Positions 30,743-37,890 of a stretch of DNA of 42,635 nt are shown here, piece after piece; position 1 is the first letter of the stretch; every line of letters starts with the position of its first letter. A program made the position numbers and the translations under genes. This stretch comes from JBBQRS01 sp038214535 (GTDB lineage: Bacteria > Chloroflexota > Anaerolineae > CG2-30-64-16), in contig JBBQRS010000032.1 in NCBI GenBank assembly GCA_038214535.1, positions 1 to 42,635 of the forward strand. The letters run 5' to 3'. The notes under the pieces are model-generated. The model saw only the letters and a list, made by a program, of their open reading frames with translations, was not told the DNA's origin and made no database searches.

Positions 30743-31546
30743 GTGGCTTATCAACCGGCAAAACGTGAACGTACACTGGCCGTTGCCCTCCTGGCCCTTC
30801 TGGCTGTGGTGGCCGGCATCCTCTCTCTGATTGACGCCGCCCGCTACATGGGCTGGTTATCCATCGGCTCCATCGGCGGCATGAAATTCTTCCTGCCCAA
30901 CGCGCAGTGGCTCGCTGCGATCATGGCCGCCATCGTCGGCCTGATCTTCTTCATGGTCGCTTCATGGCTATGGAAGCTGAATCCCTCCGGTTGGCTCTTC
31001 GTCGTCGTCCTAACGGTCCTCAACCTGATCTTCCTCTTCCTGGCCATTCTGGGCAAGACCACCATCAGCGATGTCTTGCTGCAACTCGTGATCAACGCTG
31101 TGGCCTTGATCCTGGCGCTGTGGCCCAGCACAAAGCAAGCCTTCACACCGCTGCTACCGTCGCCCGACCAGGTGCGCGCCGCGCAGGCGAAAGTGCAGGC
31201 TTCCGCCACCGCCGCAAAAGCTGACGTCGCCGCGAAATCCGCCGCCGTCAGCGCCGCGGCCACAACCGCCGCCGCCCCGATACCGGCCGCGCCCGTCACC
31301 AAAGACGACCTGACCAAGATCGAGGGCAGCAGCCCGGCCATCGCCGCCGCGCTGCAAGCCGCCGGCATCGCCAACTACTCGCAACTCTCCAAGATCACGC
31401 CCGAACAAATCCGCGCCATCCTGAGCAAGGCCGGCCTCACCAGCGACCCAACCACCTGGCCGCGCCAGGCCGCGCTCGCGGCGTCCGGTCAATGGGCCGA
31501 GTTGCAAGCCTATCAAGCCCAACTCAAGGGCGGCAAAGTCGTCTGA
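30743..31546 (+). CDS. Membrane protein with a C-terminal helix-hairpin-helix domain
   Basis: Protein of 267 residues from a GTG start with AAGGAG seven bases upstream. Residues 1-130 hold four membrane helices (TLAVALLALLAVVAGILSLI, WLAAIMAAIVGLIFFMVASW, WLFVVVLTVLNLIFLFLAIL and LLQLVINAVALILALWP). Residues about 141-185 are an Ala/Lys-rich, probably helical linker. Residues 187-230 are a helix-hairpin-helix repeat (DDLTKIEGSSPAIAAALQAA then GIANYSQLSKITPEQIRAIL), followed by a TWPRQAALAASGQWAEL tail. That tail is the typical ending of HhH modules related to DUF4332. The usual GIGP turn is GSSP here, so DNA binding is doubtful. It resembles the gene at 22941 in coupling a membrane-type part to an HhH part. 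Function unknown. Confidence 0.8.
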   Translation: MAYQPAKRERTLAVALLALLAVVAGILSLIDAARYMGWLSIGSIGGMKFFLPNAQWLAAIMAAIVGLIFFMVASWLWKLNPSGWLFVVVLTVLNLIFLFLAILGKTTISDVLLQLVINAVALILALWPSTKQAFTPLLPSPDQVRAAQAKVQASATAAKADVAAKSAAVSAAATTAAAPIPAAPVTKDDLTKIEGSSPAIAAALQAAGIANYSQLSKITPEQIRAILSKAGLTSDPTTWPRQAALAASGQWAELQAYQAQLKGGKVV

Positions 31547-31682
31547 TCCTGTCGCGCAAGTGGCGTGATATGCGATCCCAGCCGATAGCATCATCACAGC
31601 GTGTTGTGCGCATCAAATCGGGAGACCGGTGTCGTCTCAAGCGTCGCCGGTCTCCTCTCATGAAATCAAAGACCAACCGTAC

Positions 31683-32765
31683 ATGAGCACCTACTCCAGC
31701 CTGAAAACTGACCCCGGCTTCATCCCAAGCGCCGTTCAAACGAGTTATCTCGAAGCCCAGATGAACGCCGTTTCGCGTTCCTTTGCAGTGGTCGTCGCCA
31801 GCCTGGAGCAACCGTTGCGCGCAAACTTCGCCGCCGCCTACCTTCTCTGCCGCGTGGCCGACAACATCGAAGATTGCACCGAACCCACCGCGTGGAAAGA
31901 GGCGCGTTTCGCCGACTTCGAGACGCTGCTGGCCGATCCGGCGCGCGCGCCCGCCATCCTGACCCGCTGGCAGGCAACCCCCTGGCCGGGGCTGACCTCG
32001 GATGAGCGCGAACTCATGGGCCTCAACAGCGGGGCCGAGCTGTGGCGCATCTATGCCGCCATCCCCGCCGAGGACCGCGAGATCATCCGCCGCTGGGTGT
32101 GGGCCATGACCGACGGTATGCGCCGCCTCGACGAACCCGGCCACGAACCGGTCTTTCTCGATATAGACGGCGTCAAGGTGACGGCCCAACCCGCCGACTA
32201 TAATCAGTACTGTTACATCGTCGCGGGCACGGTGGGCCACATGGCGACCGAGCTGGTCGCGCGCCGTTACAACATCAACGGCGACCTTGGCCCCCGGCTG
32301 CTGGAGGCCGGCGAGGCGTGCGGGCGCGCCCTGCAAAAAACCAACATCCTGAAGGACTTCGCGGAAGACCTCGAGCGCGGCGTCTGCTATATTCCCGACG
32401 CATGGCTGCAAACGGCCGGGCGCACGCCCCTCACTTTCGGCGGCGCATCGCCCGCCTTCAAGCGGATCGTCTTCGAAGACCTGCTGGCCGAGCTCGAAGT
32501 CGCCACGCAATATGTCCTCGACCTGCCGCTGGAGGCCGCCGACTATCGCATGGCGAGCCTGCTTTGCCTGCTGCCCGCCCTGCAAACCAACCTGCTGGCC
32601 GCGCAGTCGTCCGCAAAACTCTTCACCACCAGACACGACTATAAAATCTCGCGCCTGGTCATGGCTCAGTGTATGCTCGACGCGCGCCGGATGGTCAACG
32701 ACAACGCGCAAATTCTGGCCCACAGCCGCAAGGTGCGGGCCGAAATCCGCAATATCCTGTCATGA
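31683..32765 (+). CDS. Squalene/phytoene synthase family protein
   Basis: Prenyl-diphosphate head-to-head condensing enzyme of the squalene/phytoene synthase family, making a C30 or C40 isoprenoid precursor; which one cannot be told. The protein is 360 residues from the ATG at 31683; a GTG at 31629 would add 18 residues. Both aspartate-rich metal motifs are complete: D60NIED64 (in CRVADNIEDC) and D225FAED229 (in KTNILKDFAEDLERG). Other family marks are AVSRSFAVVVASL, YCYIVAGTVGHMATELV and RGVCYIPDAWL. It is an intact paralogue of the broken gene at 24188. Its stop overlaps the start of the MscS gene in an ATGA, so the two are translationally coupled. No desaturase or cyclase genes are adjacent. 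Confidence 0.88.
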   Translation: MSTYSSLKTDPGFIPSAVQTSYLEAQMNAVSRSFAVVVASLEQPLRANFAAAYLLCRVADNIEDCTEPTAWKEARFADFETLLADPARAPAILTRWQATPWPGLTSDERELMGLNSGAELWRIYAAIPAEDREIIRRWVWAMTDGMRRLDEPGHEPVFLDIDGVKVTAQPADYNQYCYIVAGTVGHMATELVARRYNINGDLGPRLLEAGEACGRALQKTNILKDFAEDLERGVCYIPDAWLQTAGRTPLTFGGASPAFKRIVFEDLLAELEVATQYVLDLPLEAADYRMASLLCLLPALQTNLLAAQSSAKLFTTRHDYKISRLVMAQCMLDARRMVNDNAQILAHSRKVRAEIRNILS

Positions 32766-33997
32766 AGCCCAGATTCCGGCTCCTCTTCTTCCTGCTGCTG
32801 CCGATCTTGCTGCTGTCGGCATGTCAACCCGCCGCGCCCGCCACCGCCACCTCCCCGTCCCTTGCGACGGTCATTCCCACCGCCACACCGACCGCGATCG
32901 CTGCCACTGGCGCGCTCGTAGCCCCGGCTGGCGAAGAAGAAAACCAGGCGATCATTGCCACACGCGAGCCGTTGGCGCAGCCAACGCCAGGAGTTCTGGA
33001 ACAGCAGGCAGTCAGACTGACGGAGAGCGTCGGGCTTGCCGACGAGAGCTTCCTGGGGGTGGATAGCACGGATTGGATAAACCTGGGGATTTCGCTGGTT
33101 CATCATGGTTGGCGCAATCTATCTTGCCATCCTGCGCCTGCGGGTGATCAATCCTGTCCTCAGACGGGGCGTCCTCGATATCCTTTTCATCATCCTGATC
33201 GCGCTTCTCGCGGTGATCCTCTGGCATATCATTGACATCATCAGCAACTCCTACCGGCGACATATCGCCGCCAACGACAAGGCGGATATGGAGCCGGTGA
33301 TCGTCTTCGCCACCCGCGGCGCACGCTTGCTGATGGCTGGCGGGCTTTTCGCCTTCATCCTGACCCATTTCGGCATCAACGTCGCCGCGTTGTCCGCGGC
33401 CGTCGGCCTGGGCGGCCTCGCCATCTCGCTGGCCGCGCGTGACGCCATCGCCGACGCCATCGCCGGCGTCATCCTCCTGGTAGACCGGCCCTTCCGCGTG
33501 GGCGATCGCATCGAGATCGAAAAGGCAACACCTGGGGCGACGTCACCGACATCGGGCTGCGCACCACCCGCATCCGCACCCGCGACAACCGGCTCGTCAT
33601 CGTCCCCAACTCCATGATTGCCTTCAACGAAATCATCAACTACACCTACCCCGACCCGCGCTATCGCATCCAGACGCGCGTCGGCATCGCCTACGGCAGC
33701 GACATCGAGCACGTCCGCCAGATCATGATTGACACCGTCCGCGCCGTTGACGGCGTCCTACCCGACCGGCCCGTAGACGCGCTGTTTGACGAAATGGGCG
33801 ACTCCGCCATGATCTTCGTCGTCCGCTGGTGGATCAATTCTTATGTAGACTTCGGCCGCGCCCTCGACCAGGTCAACACCGCCCTGCAAAACGCACTCGA
33901 TGCGCACGGCATCGTATGCCCTTATCCCACCACCACCGTCCTCCTGCGCGACGAACCCCCCACCAGTAAGCCCGGCAAAGACAAACCCAAAACGTAA
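32762..33997 (+). pseudogene. MscS-family mechanosensitive channel, two frameshifts
   Basis: Mechanosensitive channel with an exported N-terminal domain. The ATG at 32762 overlaps the preceding stop. Residues 1-20 form a signal peptide ending in a lipobox-like LLLSAC. A low-complexity T/A/P segment follows, then VGLADESFLGVDSTDWINL leading to the first membrane helix. At about 33098 the frame shifts and continues IMVGAIYLAILRLRVINPVL, LFIILIALLAVILWHI and the pore helix LSAAVGLGGLAISLAARDA plus VDRPFRVGDRIEIEK. At about 33527 it shifts again to NTWGDVTDIGLRTTRIRTRD, NRLVIVPNSMI and the C-terminal domain. Both breaks need only one or two bases, so sequencing or assembly error is a real option. 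If intact, it would be about 410 residues. Confidence 0.8.
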
Positions 33998-34047
33998 GAA
34001 ACAAACCTCATCACCCACGGGAATGCACATCTAAGGGTGCGCACTCC

Positions 34048-34155
34048 GCGCCATCCCAATCCGTGCATCCGTGTTGGCAATCCGCGCCATCCCAATCCGT
34101 GCATCCGTGTCCGCAATCCGTGCCTCTCATCCGTGCATCCGTGCTGGCAATCCGT
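34048..34155. repeat. Tandem repeat of ATCCGTGCATCCGTG type, 36-bp period
   Basis: GCGCCATCCCAATCCGTGCA begins units at 34048 and 34084; a degenerate third unit follows to about 34155. Each contains ATCCGTGCATCCGTG. It lies between the MscS gene and the three-domain oxygenase gene. Confidence 0.75.
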
Positions 34156-34225
34156 GACCTTGACAGACAACGTGATAAATCATACAATTCTCCCACCGCC
34201 CATTCTCTAAACGGAGTTCGCACCC

Positions 34226-36535
34226 ATGACCGTACGCGCGACCGTCGAATATCCCCGCGACTACAGCTTGACCGGCAAAGACACCGAACGGGCCATCGAG
34301 CAGGGCCTGGAAGACGCCCGGTGGTACGCCACGCCCATCCCGCGCGACCAGATGCGCCGCCTGCTCGAACGCCGCGACGGCCCCGCCATCCGCGACACCC
34401 TGATCTGGTTTGGGCTGCTCTTCGCCTTCGGCATCGCGGGCTTCGCCCTCTGGGGCACCTGGTGGGCCATCATTCCCTTCGCCCTCTACGGCGTCATCTA
34501 CGCCTCCTCGTCCGACTCGCGTTGGCATGAGTCCAGCCACGGCACGGCCTTCAAAACCGACTGGATGAACAACGCCCTCTACGAGATCGCCTCGTTCATG
34601 GTGCTGCGTGAGGCCACCCCCTGGCGCTGGAGCCACACGCGCCACCACAGCGACACCATCATCGTCGGGCTCGACCCCGAAATCGCCGTCCCGCGTCCCG
34701 TCAACCTGCCGGGAACCGTCTTGAAATTTCTCAACCTCGCAGGCTACAAGGCCTACTTCACCGGCCTCCTGCGCCACGTCACCGGCAACATCTCGCCCGA
34801 TGAGGCCACCTACATCCCAGAATCGGCCTACGCGCGGGTCTTCACCTCGGCGCGCATCTACCTGCTCATCTACCTGGGCGTGATCGCGCTGGCCGTCGCC
34901 ACGCGCAGCATCCTGCCGCTGATGTTCATCGGCCTGCCCCACCTCTACGGCTCCTGGCTGATGGTCACCTACGGCCTGACGCAGCACGCCGGGATGGCCG
35001 AGGACGTGCTGGATCACCGCCTGAACACCCGCACGGTCTACATGAACCGCATCAACCGCTATCTCTACTGGAACATGGGCTATCACATCGAGCATCACAT
35101 GTTCCCGATGGTCCCCTATCACGCCCTGCCCGCCCTGCACGAGCTGGTCAAACATGACATGCCCGCGCCCTTCCACGGCATCGCCGCGGCCTATCGCGAG
35201 ATCATCCCGACCCTCGTGATGCAGTCCAAAGACCCGACGTATTATGTCAAGCGAGAACTGCCGGCCTCATCCCAACCCGCGGTTGCGCCTGTTGCTGCCG
35301 TTGCCACATCGAGCGCGCCGGTCGCAGACGGCAAGGAAGTCGCGACGGATGGTAATGTCGTCGTGGATGGCTGGGTCGCGGTCGGCGCGAGCGGGCTGCT
35401 CAAACCGGAAGACGTACTGCGCTTCGACTACGGGGGCGCGACCTACGCGATCTATCGCACCGCCGATCATCAAGTTTATGCCACCGACGGCGTCTGCACG
35501 CACGGCCAGGCCCAGCTTGCCGACGGCCTCGTCATGGGCACGCTCATCGAGTGCCCCAAACACAACGGCCGCTTCGACGTGCGCGACGGTTCGCCCCAGC
35601 GCCTGCCCGTCTGCATCGCCCTCAAAACCTACGACGTGCGCGAGCGCGACGGCATGATCTGGCTCGACGTGACCTCGGCGCACGGCCCCGACGTGACCGA
35701 CGCCGCCCCCACCTACAGCTTCCGCGTGGTCAGCAACGCCAATGTCGCCACTTTCATCAAGGAACTCGTGCTCGAGCCCGACGGCCCCATGCCCGCTTAC
35801 CAGCCCGGCGACTACCTGCAATTCGAGATCCCCGTCTACCCCATCCGCACACTCACGGACGTGACGGTCAACCCGCCCTACGCCGACGTGTGGCAGGCGC
35901 AAGGCACATACGACCTGTGGGCCGAGAACCCCATCGCCTGCCGCCGCGACTACTCCATGGCCGGCAACCCCGCGGCCGATACGCAGTTGCGCTTCAACGT
36001 CCGCATCGCCACGCCGCCGCGCGGCGTGATGTGCAGCGCGGGCGTCGGCTCGGCCTATCTCTTCAGCCTGCAACCCGGCGACCGGGTCACCGCCATCGGC
36101 CCGTTCGGTTCGTTCCACATCAAGGAGACCGAGCGCGAAATGGTCTATCTGGGCGGCGGATCGGGTATGGCCCCGCTGCGCGCGCACATCTCCAACCTCT
36201 TCGAGACGCAAAAAACCGCCCGCCGCGTGAGTTATTGGTACGGCGCGCGCGCGCTGCAAGAGCTATTCTACGCGGATTACTTCGAGGAACTGGCGCGGGA
36301 CAACCCCAACTTCACCTTCCACGTGGCCCTGTCCGAGCCGCAGCCCGATGACGCCTGGACTTCGCACACGGGGTTCATCCACGACGTGCTGAAACGCGAA
36401 TATCTGGACTCACACCCCGACCCGACGCAGATCGAGTACTACCTGTGCGGCCCGCTGCCCATGGTGCGCGCCGCCATGCAGATGCTCACCGACCTCGGCA
36501 TAGACCCGTCGCAGATCGCCTCCGACGAGTTTTAA
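34226..36535 (+). CDS. Fused fatty-acid-desaturase/hydroxylase - Rieske ferredoxin - NqrF-type reductase
   Basis: Three-domain protein of 769 residues that looks like a self-sufficient membrane oxygenase or desaturase. Residues about 55-340 are a di-iron membrane domain with the His boxes H101ESSH105, H137TRHH141 and H287IEHH291, an additional His254, and hydrophobic segments at about 60-95 and 208-250. Residues about 345-375 are an A/P/V linker. Residues 376-482 are a Rieske domain with C424-x-H426 and C443-x-x-H446 as cluster ligands. Residues 495-769 match the flavin/NADH part of NqrF: RDYSMAGNP for FAD, VRIATPPRGVM, GPFGSFHIKET, YLGGGSGMAPLRAH for NADH, SYWYGARALQELFY and YYLCGPLPM. Electrons would run NADH to FAD to Rieske to di-iron. 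Rhizobial MocD/MocE resemble the first two parts as separate proteins. Substrate unknown. CGGAGTT precedes the ATG. Confidence 0.9.
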   Translation: MTVRATVEYPRDYSLTGKDTERAIEQGLEDARWYATPIPRDQMRRLLERRDGPAIRDTLIWFGLLFAFGIAGFALWGTWWAIIPFALYGVIYASSSDSRWHESSHGTAFKTDWMNNALYEIASFMVLREATPWRWSHTRHHSDTIIVGLDPEIAVPRPVNLPGTVLKFLNLAGYKAYFTGLLRHVTGNISPDEATYIPESAYARVFTSARIYLLIYLGVIALAVATRSILPLMFIGLPHLYGSWLMVTYGLTQHAGMAEDVLDHRLNTRTVYMNRINRYLYWNMGYHIEHHMFPMVPYHALPALHELVKHDMPAPFHGIAAAYREIIPTLVMQSKDPTYYVKRELPASSQPAVAPVAAVATSSAPVADGKEVATDGNVVVDGWVAVGASGLLKPEDVLRFDYGGATYAIYRTADHQVYATDGVCTHGQAQLADGLVMGTLIECPKHNGRFDVRDGSPQRLPVCIALKTYDVRERDGMIWLDVTSAHGPDVTDAAPTYSFRVVSNANVATFIKELVLEPDGPMPAYQPGDYLQFEIPVYPIRTLTDVTVNPPYADVWQAQGTYDLWAENPIACRRDYSMAGNPAADTQLRFNVRIATPPRGVMCSAGVGSAYLFSLQPGDRVTAIGPFGSFHIKETEREMVYLGGGSGMAPLRAHISNLFETQKTARRVSYWYGARALQELFYADYFEELARDNPNFTFHVALSEPQPDDAWTSHTGFIHDVLKREYLDSHPDPTQIEYYLCGPLPMVRAAMQMLTDLGIDPSQIASDEF

Positions 36536-36584
36536 CAATCGCCGCGCCCATCCCCCGCGGAGTGCGGCCCACCGCCAGCGGAGT

Positions 36585-36602
36585 GCGCATCCTCAGATGC
36601 GC
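36585..36602. repeat. Small hairpin after the oxygenase gene
   Basis: GCGCATC (36585-36591) pairs with GATGCGC (36596-36602) around CTCA, 50 bases past the stop. The same CGCATCCTCARATGCGC motif recurs at about 26602-26616. Confidence 0.5.
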
Positions 36603-36616
36603 GGGGGTATTTGGAC

Positions 36617-36697
36617 CACGAAGACGCGAAGGGCTCCCTCGCCCCCTGGGAGAGGGCCGGGGTGAGGGAGTTCTTCGCGTCCCTTCGCGTCTTCGTG
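36617..36697. terminator. Nested double palindrome between convergent genes
   Basis: Outer arms CACGAAGACGCGAAGGG (36617-36633) and its exact complement (36681-36697) enclose a second palindrome, CTCCCTCGCCCC/GGGGTGAGGGAG (36634-36670), of the GGGAGAGGG...GGGTGAGGG type. Placed between the oxygenase gene (+) and the opine-type dehydrogenase gene (-), it can end transcription from both sides. Confidence 0.7.
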
Positions 36698-36707
36698 TTT
36701 CAAACGT

Positions 36708-37823
36708 CTACTCCTCCCAACACCGATGCCCGTCCGTCACAAATTCAGTCAATTCGCTCACGCTCCACTGGGTCAGCCCCAGCCGCTCCAGGGTGCGTCC
36801 GCGCCGCCAGTAGTCCGTGCTGTGCGTGATGCACGCCAGCCGGATGATCGCATCCATCCCGCGCACCGACACCCCGCAATACTGCCCCAGCGAAGCGATC
36901 GGCACCAGGCTCATCGGCACATCCTCGAAAATATAGCGGTGGTTCAACGTTGCCGGCGCCTTGATCCCGTAATAGCCCGGCTGGTTGTGAATCGCCTCGT
37001 TCAGATCCGCGCCCTCGGCGTCATAGGCCATCTTCAGCCACTCCTGCGCCGTCTGCGCGCGGATGCCCAGCGCCGCCGCCACCGTTACCCGCTCGCGATC
37101 CAGCGCCTCGAGCACGCGCGCCACCGATGGCGTCACCCCCTCGATGTAGAACTCGTAATCGCCGTGCGTTGATTCGATGCGCGCCGCGTTCAGCAGCGTC
37201 AGCGCCGGGTGAAAGATCGCGCCCATGTTATCCAACCCGGTGCGCAACACGTTCACCCCGTCAATGAACTGCGGATAGGCCGGTTCCAGCGCCTCCAGCA
37301 CGCTCGCCGTACGCGTGGCCGGCAGCGCCGCCAGCGGCACCGCATCCTTGATGCGAAAGATGCGCGCCTGCACCGGCCCGTCCGACCGGCTCGCATAGAT
37401 GAATGTGCCCGCCTCGGCCACCGTGATATCCGCCGTGCAGCCCTGGTCGCACACCACCTTGTTGAACTCGATCGCGCCCAGCGTCCGACCCGGATGCAGC
37501 ACCACAATCTGCCCGTCGTGCAGATGCGGCGCGGTCAGCCTCGCCACGTCCGCGTGCGCCGATGACGGCACCACCACGTGGATGATCTCCGCATCGGCCA
37601 GCGCCTGCGCCACATCCGACGTGACCAGGCGCAGCTCGGCGAAGCCGCGCGGCCCGCCGTCATAGCTCTCCAGCTCGATGCCGCCGCGCGCCTGAATCGC
37701 CGCGATCCGATCCGGCGTCCGGTTGAACAGCGTCACCGGAAACCCCATCAACCCCAGGTGCGCGGCCATCGTCTTGCCGCCGTGCCCCGCCCCGATCACC
37801 GTATGTCGGGTAGATGTGCTCAT
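36708..37823 (-). CDS. Octopine/nopaline dehydrogenase-type NAD(P)-dependent opine dehydrogenase
   Basis: Cytoplasmic oxidoreductase of the octopine/nopaline dehydrogenase family, which reductively condenses an amino acid with a 2-oxo acid or performs the reverse. From the ATG at 37823 it is 371 residues; AGGAGG lies four bases upstream. An open frame extends to 37976 but only through a repeat. The Rossmann loop VIGAGHGGKTMAAHL spans 9-23. HVVVPSSAHADVARL and VLHPGRTLGAIEF complete the N-domain. The C-domain shows the family pattern NMGAIFHPALTLLNAARIES with its His, then GDYEFYIEGVTPSVARVLEA and APATLNHRYIFEDVPMSLVP. Members of this family need not act on classic opines, so the substrate is open. 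It lies downstream of the cobalamin-binding gene with a perfect palindrome between. Confidence 0.87.
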   Translation of the reverse strand: MSTSTRHTVIGAGHGGKTMAAHLGLMGFPVTLFNRTPDRIAAIQARGGIELESYDGGPRGFAELRLVTSDVAQALADAEIIHVVVPSSAHADVARLTAPHLHDGQIVVLHPGRTLGAIEFNKVVCDQGCTADITVAEAGTFIYASRSDGPVQARIFRIKDAVPLAALPATRTASVLEALEPAYPQFIDGVNVLRTGLDNMGAIFHPALTLLNAARIESTHGDYEFYIEGVTPSVARVLEALDRERVTVAAALGIRAQTAQEWLKMAYDAEGADLNEAIHNQPGYYGIKAPATLNHRYIFEDVPMSLVPIASLGQYCGVSVRGMDAIIRLACITHSTDYWRRGRTLERLGLTQWSVSELTEFVTDGHRCWEE

Positions 37824-37845
37824 CTCGCCTCCTACGCATGGTGTG

Positions 37846-37878
37846 ACATGCAACACACCTTCGAGGTGTGTTGCATGT
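37846..37878. repeat. GCAACACAC palindrome, copy 2
   Basis: ACATGCAACACACCT (37846-37860) pairs perfectly with AGGTGTGTTGCATGT (37864-37878) around TCG. Compared with copy 1 at 28051, bases that differ in one arm also differ in the other, so pairing is preserved. It lies between two co-oriented genes. Confidence 0.85.
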
Positions 37879-37890
37879 TTAGGCCTACGT

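Noticed and set aside
33500..33560. Programmed frameshifting in the MscS gene
   Set aside because: No slippery heptamer or stimulatory structure is evident, and several unrelated neighbours are also broken, so error or decay is simpler.
34226..36535. Naming the fusion as a rhizopine catabolism enzyme (MocD/MocE)
   Set aside because: The domains are widespread outside rhizopine pathways; the resemblance does not fix the substrate.
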